Assembly (NCBI RefSeq): GCF_050003625.1
Contig: NC_134398.1
Location: 101,351,664-101,415,663, forward strand
DNA length: 64,000 bases
From: Haematobia irritans
Lineage: Eukaryota; Arthropoda; Insecta; Diptera; Muscidae
Reading direction: 5' to 3'
Positions 1 to 10,911 of this stretch are shown piece after piece. The stretch's first letter is position 1. Every line of letters starts with the position of its first letter. The translations under genes were made by a program, and so were the position numbers. The notes below the pieces were generated by a model. It made no database searches and was not told where the DNA came from. It was given only the letters and a program-made list of their open reading frames with translations.

Positions 1-284
1 CCAAACAAAAGAGAGCCGGAGAGAGACTACATTTGACAGTTATGAGATAGAGAAATTGCAAGTTTTTGCTAGAGATTTTTCCCCCAGTAAAATCTTGCAA
101 ACCATAGCATAGTTTGCCAGCTGGTTTATGATAACAAACAAAGTACCAATACAATGTACATGTTCGGCAACTACGATTGGAAGTTAAATATACAGGATTC
201 GTTTTTTGTTTTCAATGTTTTAGCAGCTGAAATTTTCAATGTGCAAATAGTTACTGGATACCGTTCGTGTACTTTTCAGCAATT
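1..284. other. No recognisable feature
   Basis: AT-rich sequence with no ORF, RNA gene or repeat that I recognise. It may be the 3' part of the gag-like element that follows on the minus strand. Confidence 0.4.
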
Positions 285-857
285 TTAAGCAAAGAGTGTA
301 AAATACACTCTTATTCTCTTGCTAGTTTTTACTGGATATTTTTTACTGGAAAAGTACGCGAACAGACCTAATGTCTGTGTATGTAATGCTGGCTGGGGTA
401 TTGACGGTGGCTGAAAATTGGCTAGTTGCGTTTGTACTTGTTGGGCAGTGTTAACAAGTTGGGCCTGCATTCTTTTATTAGATGCAATATTTTCGTTTTG
501 CATTACCTGCATTTGACGTTGCAACTGCTCCATTTGCGCTCTCATCTGCTTCATAAACTCACCAATTTCATTTGTAGATTTCGACATACCTGCTGGTGAT
601 TGATCTTTGGCTTTTTGATGCTGCAAATGAGAAGACGGATTAGTCGTATTGGCAAGAGGAGTACTGACCGGTAGTGGATTTTGGATTTTTGATGGCGTAT
701 CGGCTTTTGGTGAGTGGGCGACAGACATTTCGTTGATATATTGCTGAAAACGGGCTGGCGGGGTTCCTTTTGTGCTTCTGCTGCTTCTTCTTAACTCTTC
801 TTCAGGCATAAACTTCTTGGACATCAAAGACAAAGGTAAGTAACAACTTTCACACAA
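285..857 (-). CDS. Gag-like or chromatin-type ORF fragment, uncertain
   Basis: A 190-codon ORF on the minus strand. Near the N-terminus it has a basic motif, RRSSRSTKGTPPARFQ, then a Ser/Thr/Pro-rich stretch, then a Gln/Met-rich segment (about residues 100-150) with the spacing of a coiled coil (MKQMRAQMEQLQRQMQVM). The basic motif followed by a coiled coil reminds me of N-termini of fly LTR-retrotransposon gag proteins, but no zinc knuckle, protease or polymerase follows, so the assignment is weak. The better start may be the internal Met at about residue 12, just before the basic motif. Downstream the frame decays into low-complexity AT-rich sequence, suggesting a truncated element. It could instead be an exon of an unrelated host gene. 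Confidence 0.35.
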   Translation of the reverse strand: MCESCYLPLSLMSKKFMPEEELRRSSRSTKGTPPARFQQYINEMSVAHSPKADTPSKIQNPLPVSTPLANTTNPSSHLQHQKAKDQSPAGMSKSTNEIGEFMKQMRAQMEQLQRQMQVMQNENIASNKRMQAQLVNTAQQVQTQLANFQPPSIPQPALHTQTLGLFAYFSSKKYPVKTSKRIRVYFTLFA

Positions 858-1945
858 TGGCTGGCAAGATCTTAATGTAAAATTTGGCGTGATTCAGGCG
901 ACGTAAATTGTTTATTAAAATTTTACATTAGAATGGCTTGAAATGTCCGTCCGTCCACGGCAATTTTTTTTTCTTCACTTGCCACCAAACATATAACACA
1001 AAATTACACGATCATCGACATAAAACATTGAATAAAATTGTTGCTTTTTCTCTTTGTTCCCCAGGAATAAACACCCTTGTTTGGCGGCCTTTCAAAATAA
1101 CAACCACGGCTGAATAGATTTAAATTTGAAGACGGCTGACTTTATTTAATTTCTTGATGTGGTATATTATGATGTATTGTTGTATATTGGTATGTTGGTA
1201 TTTTGTTATTTTGATATATTGTTTATTCACTAATTTTAATAAACACAAAGAAATAAATACAGTTTACAAAATTAAGTGAAAGTTATACAAAATTTTGAAT
1301 AAAATTAAACAAAAATTTTTTAATAAAAATTACAAAATTATCAAATCACAAGTTAAATGACTTACATGTTTTATGGTGGAACAAATAAAAAGGGTTTGTA
1401 TATGCCTGAAGGGCCTATTTATATGAATAACAATTAATATATTACAACAAAAACAAACAAAATGACGAATTGGCAAAAGCTTGGGAAATTTCTTTTCGAC
1501 CAGGCTTTTTCAGTTGACATTCGCATTAAATAGAGTTGCCACCTCATCTAGGGTTCCCTTCAACAACAACCACAATTGCCCAAAGTTGCCCACAGGCAAC
1601 TTTTCAATTTTAAAAATTTCTCATCTGTTGTTTTTTTGCAATTCTAAGATTTGACTTCCAGAAATATTTTATTTGACATGTACTACAATGGATTTAATAA
1701 AAACTTTCTACATTTTAGTTGTAATTTTTGAAAAAAGTCACATGTATAAAAACCTCTTTTTAAATTCGCAAATATTTTTTTCTTGAGGTACGTGCGTATT
1801 AATGAAAATTTTTTTGCTAATTGACAACCAAATTAGCTGATTTTTCATTCAACTTGAAGAAAACACTTGTAGCTTTCGATACCGTTACAGTTTTATGAAC
1901 AAAAACAACGCTGACAGTGAGTCTCAAAACACAAAAAGTTGCACA
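858..1945. other. Intergenic AT-rich sequence
   Basis: No coding signal. A short GTCC repeat (TGTCCGTCCGTCCACGG, about 943-960) resembles the GTCY-rich core of the mini-me-like repeats elsewhere in the window, but no matching ends are visible. Short ORFs here are low-complexity. Confidence 0.4.
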
Positions 1946-3327
1946 CACACACAGAGAAGAAAGTGGTTGGAATTCTGTTGTAGTTATGAACATTCTATAT
2001 TTAGAAATAAAAATAGGTTGTCTATACCAATATTCTGTATCTACATGTATTTGTTCGTAACTGTAAACATTCGATGAGATTTCCAACAGATTTTCTGTCG
2101 TGCCACAAGATAAATGGTTGTGACAACCAAATCTAACTCCTTTGAATAATTTTGAGTCAAATTGGTTGATACGACCTACCGTAAGGGAATTTTTTAACTA
2201 TCTTTTAGTAGCCACCATTTTCATATAGTATTCACAGCCGAATGACATTTGAAATTTTTAAATGTCAATTAATTTTGAAAATTAATTGAAATAGAACTTT
2301 TAAATCGATGCAACAAAATGGGGCACAAATGTCGATTCTTATCAGCTCTTCACCATGGATGGGGTCGGACATTACGAATGATCTATAAAGAGGATGTTTC
2401 CAGTGGACAGTGGTTTATATTCTAAATATTTTTTAGAGAATTCAAAATAACTCCATGTACCGAATATCTAGCATGTAAAATTAAACTTGGAGGTTGTGGT
2501 TCAGCTTGCATGCCGTTTGATCCCAAAATTTGTAAGAGTCGCTGACAAGTTGAGATAAAAAATAAGTAAGGCCCGACTATATTATACCCTTCACCATTCG
2601 TTAGATCTCGCCAAGAAATTTGTGAATTGTAAGTTTTTGAACAATATTTGGCTATATTTATAGATGTCGAAGGCTTACGTATTCAATTGCAGAACATATA
2701 TAAGGAGGCTTTATCTAAATCTGAACCGATTTGGTTTTGAAGAATGTGAAATCTACTCTGGGTAAAATATCAAGTCAATTGAACTAAAATCTCGTTGAAT
2801 CTCGTGCATCTGTGCTCATATGCTTGTAAATCTGTCGAAAGCTATATTTGGGAGCTATACCTTAATCTGAACAGATTTCAGTGAGATCTTTTAATGGAAT
2901 TTTTTAAATGGGACTACTAATATCATATCGATATTTTTCTTTTATATACATATATTCTATAATTATAAGTTTTATATCTGTGTCATATATAACAAAATTA
3001 AATAATAGTAAAATACTTAATATAAAAATTAACTTATTTCAGTAAAAAATGGATGTGGATAGCGTTATTTAGGTAGTAGGACCATTTTTTATAATTCGGT
3101 TATATGTACTCCGAGAGTTGATCGACTCAACCGAATGATGAAGGTGACAGCAGAATTTATTGGTTGACAAAATCAACTCTTTATGTCATTTAAGTCCTCT
3201 TTACCATCATTCGATTGGCAGGACCGAATTATTTGGGAGACACAACTGCGAACTGATAGTAGCTGCAACTGCCATAAGGAGGTTGGCAATAAATTCGATT
3301 GTCCCAACCAATCTGTATTCTCTGTGT
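1946..3327. mobile_element. Probable TIR element (CACACAGAGAA family)
   Basis: The left end reads CACACAGAGAAGAAAGTGGTTGG and the right end is an imperfect inverted copy (CCAACCAATC...TTCTCTGTG). The same terminal pattern (a CACCCAGAGAAATGGTTGG-type left end and CCAACCGAAAG...TTTCTGGGTG-type right end) bounds the element at 33287-35868, where TA target duplication is proven. No transposase is visible, so this would be a non-autonomous Tc1/mariner-type element. It contains a minus-strand mini-me-like repeat. Confidence 0.4.
2565..2960 (-). repeat. Truncated mini-me-like repeat
   Basis: The start (GGCCCGACTATATTATACCC) is the reverse complement of the right end of the elements at 11855-13214 and 21029-26214. 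Inside are reverse-complement copies of the AAATCGGTTCAGATTTAG unit found in those elements. The other end is missing. Confidence 0.6.
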
Positions 3328-3329
3328 AA

Positions 3330-3600
3330 ATAAATATATTTAATATATTAATAAAACATGTATTTTATGGAAGAAAAAATTTCTTATATAAATACATAAA
3401 ATTGTATTTAAAAACGAAGGTAAGCAGTTCTAATTTTGAAGTAAAAGGTTTACGACAAATATGTAAGATTTGTGCAAAATGAATGAAAAAAGTTCAATAA
3501 AATCATTGCATTCATGAATTCAATTCAGTTAAATTTTTTCATTCTGTAGTATAGTGGTACATAAATATAGGAAAATGTTAACTAATATATGGAATGCATT
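3330..3600. repeat. Repeat shared with 14348-14618
   Basis: About 271 bp nearly identical in order and orientation to 14348-14618, from AATAAATATATT to GGAATGCATT. The 14-kb copy lies inside a TIR element, so this may be a fragment of the same family. It abuts and truncates the piggyBac remnant to its right. Confidence 0.7.
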
Positions 3601-4530
3601 CTATATATATTTAATATATTTAGCATATTATAAAACATGGCCAACGGCCATCGTTGTGTTGCTCTTTTGCAGCTGTAAGTGCCTAGCATTTGATCCATGG
3701 TATCAACGCCGCATTTGTTGGCGTTGTAATGTAATATGGCATAGGGCTTCCGCTTCTCGGTTTGCTCGTCAACGAGGCAGGTGTAGTGCATTGTGGAGAG
3801 CACGTTCACCACTTTATTTTTTTCGACACGTATGAGCATTTTGATATATCCCCCCCGTTGAACCCAAATAATGTACTATTTATGGTGCGCTTCGGGTTCT
3901 TCTTGAACTCCTGTGGAATGAATGTTTTGTTGTAGCGCACTGTACCAACATATGCGGTCTTCCTCCTCAACAAAATACGCGCCAAGCCAAGAGAGAGAAA
4001 TTATCCGCGTATATAGTACGGTTAAGATCTAAATATTTTTCCACAAGATCCAGCACTACGTTCTGCCCTGGGTTTATCTCCCGTTGTTGGTTTGGCAGTT
4101 TTCCAGAATATATCATTCCCTTCACAGGATAATAACTCTGTGAGTCGCATAACCACCATACTTTCAAACAATACTTAGCTGGCTTCGACGGAATATATTG
4201 TGTGAAGCGGGTGCGGCCTCTGTAAGAGAACAACTGCTCATCAACTGTTAGTGCTCCATGAGGAGTGTAAGCTGCTGCCAAGTTATGTTGCAACATTTCC
4301 CAAATGTCGTCAATAGCCGCAGTTTTGCTGTTGATGAGTCGCTGTTGTCGAGTGTTTCCATTGTCGAATCGAATAAATTGCTTTATACACATGAAGCGAT
4401 CGTACGACAACGCAGCTTTGTATATTGGGCAACGCGTCGCGTCCCATAATTCCATAGCTGGTTCATGGTTTGATCTTGTGAGTCCAGCATACAAAAGAAT
4501 AGCTACAAAGGCGTCAAACTCTCACTGTCA
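3601..4530 (-). pseudogene. piggyBac transposase remnant (DDE_Tnp_1_7 type)
   Basis: The main 175-codon piece (4494-3967) carries TVDEQLFSYRGR with the first catalytic Asp and TIYADNFSL with the second. A second piece (3839-3601) holds VDTMDQMLGTYSCKR with the third Asp, followed by the RWPLAMFYNMLNI segment typical of the family. Between them, translation in a shifted frame continues the family pattern (arginine-rich strand, then STLFGF), so at least two frameshifts separate the parts. Reading remains open a little upstream of the first Met (DAFVAILLYAG), showing that the Met is internal. The N-terminal acidic region and the C-terminal cysteine-rich domain are absent. The gene cannot make active transposase as it stands. 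Confidence 0.85.
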
Positions 4531-4960
4531 CTGGCCTCCACTCCTTTTTCTTCGTGGGATTCGCCAAATTCCATGCAGTAACCTCCCTGCCTTTACGATT
4601 TGTTTTGTTTTTATCATCATCCCTAATGTCTTTGAGTTTAGGTTTTTGTGTTCAGAACAAGTAAATTATGTTTTGAAACAATAAAAAAATTATAATGATG
4701 CCCAAAAACATGCATTTATTAGTGAAATTCAGTACAAGGTCCATACGGACCTATTCACACGTCCGCGTACTATTCTCACTAAAACACCAATAACTCCTAA
4801 AGTAACGATCCGATCGGCTTGATTTTTTTCCAAAAGATGCGTAACAAAATACTCTTGGAACACAGAGTAACTTTGGGGTGGGTTGTAGTGGCCGAAGTAG
4901 GAGTAATTTCAGTTTGAAAATGCAAAAAGGTCCCTAGGGACCTTCTCACTCATCGGAGGG
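3601..4960 (-). mobile_element. Truncated piggyBac element
   Basis: On the minus strand the element begins CCCTCCGATGAGTGAGAAGG at 4960, directly beside a TTAA (4961-4964). That is the piggyBac end-and-target configuration. A subterminal palindrome GGTCCCTAGGGACC (4929-4942) follows. The transposase remnant occupies the left part, and the distal end is cut off by the repeat at 3330-3600. Confidence 0.75.
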
Positions 4961-4992
4961 TTAAAGATACTCTCATAAAATGTAGTAACCAA

Positions 4993-5142
4993 ATGGAAAC
5001 TGTTTGCATTCATTGCGGAATTGAGGTAGTACAATCTGACAACGTGTGTAGCGTATGCAATAGACCCATTTATGGTGGTTGCACAAACTTTTATTATAAT
5101 AAAAGTGGTCCATTTGATTGTGAATTATGTTCCCAAAAGTAA
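4993..5142 (+). CDS. Short zinc-ribbon-like ORF, partial
   Basis: A 49-codon ORF too short for standard ORF calling. It has three CxxC pairs plus one extra Cys: CIHCG (residues 5-8), CSVC (19-22), a single Cys at 30, and CELC (43-46). That suggests a cross-brace zinc fold like those at the C-terminus of some integrase-like and transposase proteins. The frame stays open upstream through 4963, right up to the TTAA of the piggyBac insertion. It may therefore be the C-terminal end of an older gene or element whose upstream part lies elsewhere. I cannot name the family. Confidence 0.35.
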   Translation: METVCIHCGIEVVQSDNVCSVCNRPIYGGCTNFYYNKSGPFDCELCSQK

Positions 5143-5143
5143 A

Positions 5144-5475
5144 CTACACCGAAAAAAGTTTCTTGTAAATTTAAGGACCATTTTAACTTTCACATAGTTT
5201 AACAAATTTACTGTAATATAGTTCATTTTTCGTAACCACAACGAAAATTAACTTAGCTAAAGGAAAACTTACAAAAATTCAGTAAATGTTTTTTAGTTCA
5301 CTAACTTCGAAAGGAAAGGATTTTACCTTTAAATAAATTTCCAACACAGTAGTTAATGCATCGTTGATTCTATTATAAAAATACATGGGCAATATAAAAA
5401 TCTTACTACGAAATGTGGACAATTTACTAAGAAAAAATTTTGTATGAAAAAAATTTTAGTAAAAAATTAACTTAA
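5144..5475. repeat. Left-end fragment of the GAAAAAAGT TIR family
   Basis: Starts ACACCGAAAAAAGTTTCTTG and then follows 7045-7380 closely (AAATTTAAG, AGTTCATTTTTCGTA, ACGAAAATTAACT). The right half is missing. It is a truncated relative of the elements at 7045-10742 and 13310-14744. Confidence 0.6.
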
Positions 5476-5949
5476 CGACATCACCGATTCGTACGATGGA
5501 TACCTACAGATTATTTTCCTTTTTATACCCTCCACCATAGGATGGGGGTATATTAACTTTGTCATTCCGTTTGTAACACATCGAAATATTGCTCTAAGAC
5601 CCCATAAAGTATATATATTCTGGGTCGTGGTGAAATTCTGAGTCGATCTGAGCATGTCCGTTCGTCCGTCTGTTGAAATCACGCTAACTTCCGAACGAAA
5701 CAAGCTATCGACTTGTAACTTGGCACAAGTAGTTGTTATTGATGTAGGTCTGATGGTATTGCAAATGGGCCATATCGGTCCACTTTTACGTATAGCCCCC
5801 ATATAAAGGGACCCCCAAATTTGGCTTGCCGATCCACTAAGAGAAGCAAATTTCATCCGATCTGGCTGAAATTTTGTACATGGTGTTAGTATATGGTCTC
5901 TAACAACCATGAAAAAATGGGTCCACATCGGTCCATAACTATATATAGC

Positions 5950-6940
5950 CCCCATATAAACCGATCCCCCATTTGGTTTGCGGAGCCTCTAAGAGAAGCA
6001 AAATTCATCCGATCCGGCTGAAATTTGGTACATGGTGTTAGTATATAGTTTCTAACAAACATTGAAAAGTTGGTCCACATCGGTCCATAATTATATATAG
6101 ACCACATATAAACCGATCCCCAGATTTGACCTCCGGAGCGTCTAAGAGAAACAAATTTAATCCGATCCGGTTGAAATCTGGTACATGGTGTCAGCATATG
6201 ATGCGAAAATTGGTCCACATAGGTCCATAATTATATATATCCCCCATATAAACCGATCCCCCGATTTGGTTTGCGGAGCCTTTAAGAGAAGCAAATTTCA
6301 TCCGATCGGGCTCAAATTTGGTACATGGTGTTGGTATATGGTCTCTAACAACTATGCGAAAATTGGTCCACATCGGTCAATAATTATATATAGCCCCCAT
6401 ATAAACCGATCCCCAGATTTGACCTCCGGAGCCCCTTGGAAGTGCAAAATTCATCCGATTCGGTTGAAATTTGGTACGTCATGTTAGTATATGGTATCCA
6501 ACAACCATGCGGGAATTGGTTCATATCAGTCCATAATTATATATGTAGCCCCATATAAACCGACCCCCAGATTCGACCTCCGGTGCCTTCTGGAGAAGCA
6601 AAATTCATCCGATCTGGTTGAAATTTGGTACGTGATGGTAGTATATGATATTTAACAACCATGCCAAAAGTGGTCCATATCAGTCCATAATCATATGTAG
6701 CCCTCATATAAACCGATCACAAGATTTGGTTTTGGAGCCACTTGGAGGAGCAACTTTCATCCTAGTCAGTTGAAATTTGGTACATTGTGCTAGTATATGG
6801 CCGTTAACAACCATGTCTAACAAGGTCCATATCGGTCTATAGTTATATATAGCCCTCAGATAAATCGATCCCCAATCACACAAAAACTGGCCCATATCAA
6901 GTTCATAATTGTATATAGCCCCCATATAAGCGACCCACAT
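5950..6940 (+). repeat. Tandem 153-bp units
   Basis: The motif ATAAACCGA recurs at 5956, 6108, 6248, 6401, 6555, 6708 and, as ATAAATCGA, at 6860. Spacings are 152, 140, 153, 154, 153 and 152. Each unit carries GGTCCATAATTATATATAG and GAAATTTGGTAC. ORFs in this stretch are artefacts of the repeat. Confidence 0.85.
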
Positions 6941-7754
6941 ATTTCAATTCTGGCTCTCTACATACGTACCGTGCAAAAGTCCATATCGATTCGTAATTAT
7001 TTGTAGACTTACCTACACATACCTTTTTTGTCTAATATATACCACACAGAAAAAAAAGTGTCTCGTAAATTTAAGAAGATTTTTACAATAATTTACTACA
7101 AGAATTTTCCAGAATTTTAGTTCATTTTTCGTATCTTCAACGAAAATTAACTACTCGAAAGGAAATTTTACAAATTCTAAGTAGCAATCGTTTAGTTCAT
7201 GGCCTACAAAATACGATGGAAATTTCCTTAAAAAATTTCTTAACTGGTAGTTAAAAATTCGTTTGTCATGCTATAAAACTACTTGTGAAATGTATAGTAT
7301 TTTCTAAATAATAAGTGCAATTTACTATAAGATTTTTTTGTATGAGAAAATATTTTTTTTACGAAAAATGAACTTGAAAGTGGATAGCAATTTCTTACTG
7401 ACAATTCCTATGGTTAATAATTGTTGGTAAAAAATTTCCCAATGTAATGTTTTTAGTTCACATGTAATTAAATTTATAGACATTTTCGTCAAAAATGGGT
7501 AGATATCATTTCATGAAGTTTTTGCTAATTTTAAGTTAAACGTTTCATCGTTCTTATACTGATATGCATTTAAGAGCATTGTTTTTAGAGTAAATTGTGG
7601 ACAGATGCGATGAACTAATGCATAGTACAGAGATCTTTCTCGTCAATGTGGAATATGTTTAATGTAAAGATGATGTTACTTGAATTTTTTTTTGAGAGTG
7701 AGAGCATGCAATGCAATAATGAGAAATGGTTGCGAGTGATGGGGATGTTGTGTA

Positions 7755-8354
7755 CAGTCGACTCCGCTTTAGCGCAATGCGCTTTACTGAAAAACCTCGG
7801 ATAACTGAAATCGATCGCATTCCCCAGTTGTTTTTCTGTCCATTTCATTTAAATTACTCCGCTTTAGTGAAACTCCGCTTAACTGAAAAAATCAGATTAC
7901 TGAAAAGTTTTTTGTGTTCAAATGAGTTTCGTCACATTAGTATGACTTCGCTTTACTGAAAATGCCACATTCTCGCTATTGAGAGAGAGTACATTTTCTT
8001 CTCCGTATTGAGAACGCTTTATTTCAAGTGAAGATGGCACTTTCAAAACAGTTTAAATCACTCTGTAAATAAAATCAACTGAAAGGTAAAATTGTAGATG
8101 GCACACACACGGAATCAAACACCTTGTTTTTATTATTTTATGTACATAGCATTGGTCATAAGTTCGGTTAACTGAAATTGAGTGGATTTTTTTCCAGTTA
8201 TACGGAGTCCGCTTTACTGAAACTTTTTCAGTTATCCGAAGTTCGCATTACTGGAAGTTTTTTTCAGTTATCCGTAGTCCGCTTTAGCAAAAACTTCGGA
8301 TAACTGAAATTAAATGGCAGCATTTTTAACGTTTCAGTAAAGCGGAGTCGACTG
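7755..8354. mobile_element. pogo/Tigger-like MITE
   Basis: Perfect terminal repeats CAGTCGACTCCGCTTTA / TAAAGCGGAGTCGACTG flanked by TA on both sides. The interior contains further copies of CCGCTTTACTGAAA and CGGATAACTGAAAT in both orientations. The ends resemble pogo/Tigger-type Tc1/mariner elements. It has no coding capacity, so it is non-autonomous. Confidence 0.8.
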
Positions 8355-8832
8355 TATATCTGAGCGTGGGGTTGTTTTTGTTCTTTCAGTGGTTTTTGTG
8401 TGTGTTTATTATTGGCGAATGGTTTATTTGTCTGGATGAGGTGTTGTTTTCAATGAAGGCACATGTGTTTTTGTTGTTGTAGGAATGTTTTGGTTTTGCT
8501 TGGTTTTGTTTGGCATGCTTCAGTTATATAGTTGGCGTTGGCGTGGGCTGTTGCATCTTTTTAGCAAGTATGTAACAAGAGAATATAAAGGTATGGAATA
8601 TTTTGGTTTTTTAGGCATATATTGGTGTTTGTTTATTAAAACTTTGAAATGAAAGTTATTAATATTTTAGCGATGAGATGTACGATGGCGAAGTGATGAT
8701 CGGTAGCTTAGAAAAAAGTTATTAAGAATGTTCAATATTTAGGAAAAAATGCTGAAATGGAAAGTATATTGAAATTGTTTTATCTAATTTAATTTTTATT
8801 ATTCAATGTAAAAAATAAATATTCAATTTCAG

Positions 8833-9876
8833 AGTAACTCCAGATGAATTTGGAAAATTGATTGTTACACCACAGCGTATAGTTTAATGATAAATAGGTA
8901 AGAGTTCTTTTTCAATGTGGTTTTCGTTTACAAAATAATATTCCTTATGTATATTATTATTTGCTAATTATTATTTTAATTTTTTTTAACAAGTTTCATG
9001 TTTTTCTTTGTTGTAAAAAAATATCTAAGTTAAGAGCAACCCCAGATGGATTCGGGCAAATTTTTATATTTCTCCTCAGCGTATAATTTAATAGAGAAGT
9101 GGTAAGTTTTCTTTTAAAAATTGGCTTTCTTCTCACTAGAATATTTACGTTTTAATGACATTTTTATTGTCAAAAATTACAGGTTTTAATACCTTATTTT
9201 AGTATTACTTTAATCAAATATTTTTGGAAAATTTTTGTTACACCTCAGCATATAGTTTAATCATAAATTGGTAAGTATTCTTTTTAAAATGTGGTTTTCT
9301 TTTAAAAAGGATATTTTTTATTTATATTATTATTTGCTAATAAAATAATTATTATTTTTTTTTTGAAACTAGTTTAATGTTTTTCTTTGTTGTAAAAAAA
9401 TATTTAATTTCAGAGCAACCCCAAGATGGATTCGGGCATATTTTTATATTCCTCCTCAGCGTATAATTTAATAGAGAAGTGGTAAATTTTCTTTTAAAAT
9501 TTGGCTTTCTTTTCACTAGAATATTTAAATTTTTATGACCTTTTTATTATCAAAATTACATGCTTTTAATACCTTATTTTAGTATTACAATAACCAAATA
9601 TTTTTGGAAACAAATTTAATATTTTTATTGTAAAAAACAAATATTTAATTTCAGAATAACAATTTGGAAACATTTTTATGAATTGGTAAGCTTTCTTTAA
9701 CATTCTTTTAACCAGAATATTTAGTTTTTTTATGCATATTATTTCTTTAATTAGATTTTTTGGAAACCAATTTAATGTTTTCTATTTAATGTAAAAAATA
9801 AATATTTAATTTCAGAGTATCCCCAAATGAATTTCGATAACTTTTTAACCTCAGCGTACAATTTAATAGAGAATTG
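8833..9876 (+). repeat. Tandem dimers of exon-like units with splice signals
   Basis: Six short units are each preceded by an AG acceptor (usually TTTAATTTCAG) and followed by GTAAG-type donors: about 8833-8897, 9035-9101, 9224-9270, 9414-9481, 9655-9685 and 9816-9876. Units alternate between two types, so the array is three tandem dimers of roughly 380-400 bp. The second-type units (9035, 9414, 9816) stay open in one frame and encode variants of SAYNLIEKW; unit 9224 encodes a SAYSLIINW version. The first unit has a stop in that frame, and the fifth is internally deleted. Acceptors and donors are conserved more evenly than the unit interiors. I do not recognise the peptide. It may be a decayed multi-exon gene or simply a tandem repeat whose monomer includes splice-like motifs. 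Confidence 0.5.
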
Positions 9877-10007
9877 GTAAGTTTTATATTAAAACTTTGG
9901 CTTTCTTTTAACAAGAATATTTATTGTATTATGTCCTTCACTTCGATAACAACACAGTTTTATGAGTTAATATATTACTTAATTCATTATTTCTCTAATT
10001 TTTTCAG

Positions 10008-10210
10008 GTACAAACTTTATGAGGTACGTTTATCTAAGAAAAGTTGAATTCCTTACACCATTTAATAAAATGCCCCCAAATATGGTATGTTACAAGCTAA
10101 TTTAAAGAGATTAAAAAATATATTTTATTACATGTTAATGTTTAACAATTTTCATTATTCCTTCCATTTTTTTCAGCAAGATATGTGAATATACTAACGA
10201 TCAATAAAAA
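10008..10210 (+). other. Possible microexon and terminal exon
   Basis: A polypyrimidine tract and TTTTTTCAG precede a 16-nt segment (10008-10023) followed by a strong donor GTACGT. A second TTTTTTTCAG at 10168-10176 precedes CAAGATATGTGAAT, with AATAAA at 10203-10208. Together with the array upstream this gives an acceptor-donor-acceptor-polyA layout in correct order. It is suggestive only; no transcript is available. Confidence 0.3.
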
Positions 10211-10383
10211 ACTAAGGAAAAGTCAAAATGTCCAAATAGCGAGTTAAAATAAACTATTTTCTTTTTCCACGTGGTCATAATTTTTATTCACAAAAACATT
10301 GTATTAAGAACTCTCATCATAAGTTTTTATAATAAAGTACTTTTGCTTAAAGAAAGTTGAATTTTAATGTATGAAAATTTTCA

Positions 10384-10742
10384 TAATAGTAAAACGGGTT
10401 GTTGTACCTTTAATTATTTAATTTCTCTGTACTGTGGAATGATTGATTTAAAAATAGTTTAGTCGTCGACATTTTAAGGAGACTGTTAACCACTTTTTAT
10501 TATCGGGTTTCCCAAAAAATAAGCAGATAAACCAAAATAATACTGACTTGTTAACTTGGTAGGGGTATATAAATCTTATGGTGTTGTAAAAATGAACTAA
10601 AATACAATGTTATAGATTAACTAAAATTTAAGAGAATTATAAACTAGACAAGTTGAAAAAAATCTTAAGGGCTAAATCATGGTCAATATTACTACAGTTT
10701 AGTTCATTTTGCAATGGAAAAGGGTTCACTGTTTTTTCAGTG
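10384..10742. repeat. Right-end block shared with 16884-17165
   Basis: GGTTGTTGTACCTTTAATTA, the TTTCCCAAAAAAT run, GAACTAAAATACAATG, and AAATCATGGTCAATATTACTA recur in the same order at 16884-17165. It is the right terminal region of the GAAAAAAGT TIR family. Confidence 0.65.
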
Positions 10743-10911
10743 CACGTATGGACTAACTCACAATTTAGAAAACGATGTTAAGAAGTTTTAAGATACCACA
10801 ACCTACTTAATTCGATTGTGGATGACAGTCTTTCGTAGAAGTTTCTACGCAGTCCATGGTGGAGGGTACATAAGATTCGGCCTGGCCGAACTTACGGCCG
10901 TATCTACTTGT

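Larger units (their letters stand above)
7045..10742. mobile_element. TIR element of 3.7 kb, nested, carrying exon-like array
   Basis: Left end CACAGAAAAAAAAGTG; right end CACTGTTTTTTCAGTG. Flanking CA on both sides, with the interrupted host repeat restored when the element is removed, indicates a 2-bp target duplication. Relatives are at 13310-14744 (TIRs CACCCAGAAAAAAGTG) and fragments at 5144 and 16884. No transposase is recognisable. Inside are a pogo-like MITE (7755-8354) and a gene-like stretch with repeated splice signals (8833-10210), so it may have captured or evolved from a gene. Confidence 0.6.
5520..10911 (+). mobile_element. Mini-me-like element, family A, interrupted
   Basis: Begins TTTTTATACCCTCCACCATA and ends with the complementary TCCATGGTGGAGGGTACAT, then CGGCCTGGCCGAACTTACGG. 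The core contains ATATATATTCTGGGTCG followed by GCATGTCCGTTCGTCCGTCTG. This matches what I recall of dipteran mini-me elements, whose core is flanked by TA and GTCY repeats. No protein is encoded. The element is split by the TIR element at 7045-10742, and the sequence across the two flanks joins cleanly (TATACCA...CACGTATGG). Confidence 0.65.

Noticed and set aside
5467..6940. Several minus-strand ORFs with MWTNF or MGAIYNYG repeats
   Set aside because: They follow the 153-bp repeat unit and have no independent coding signal.
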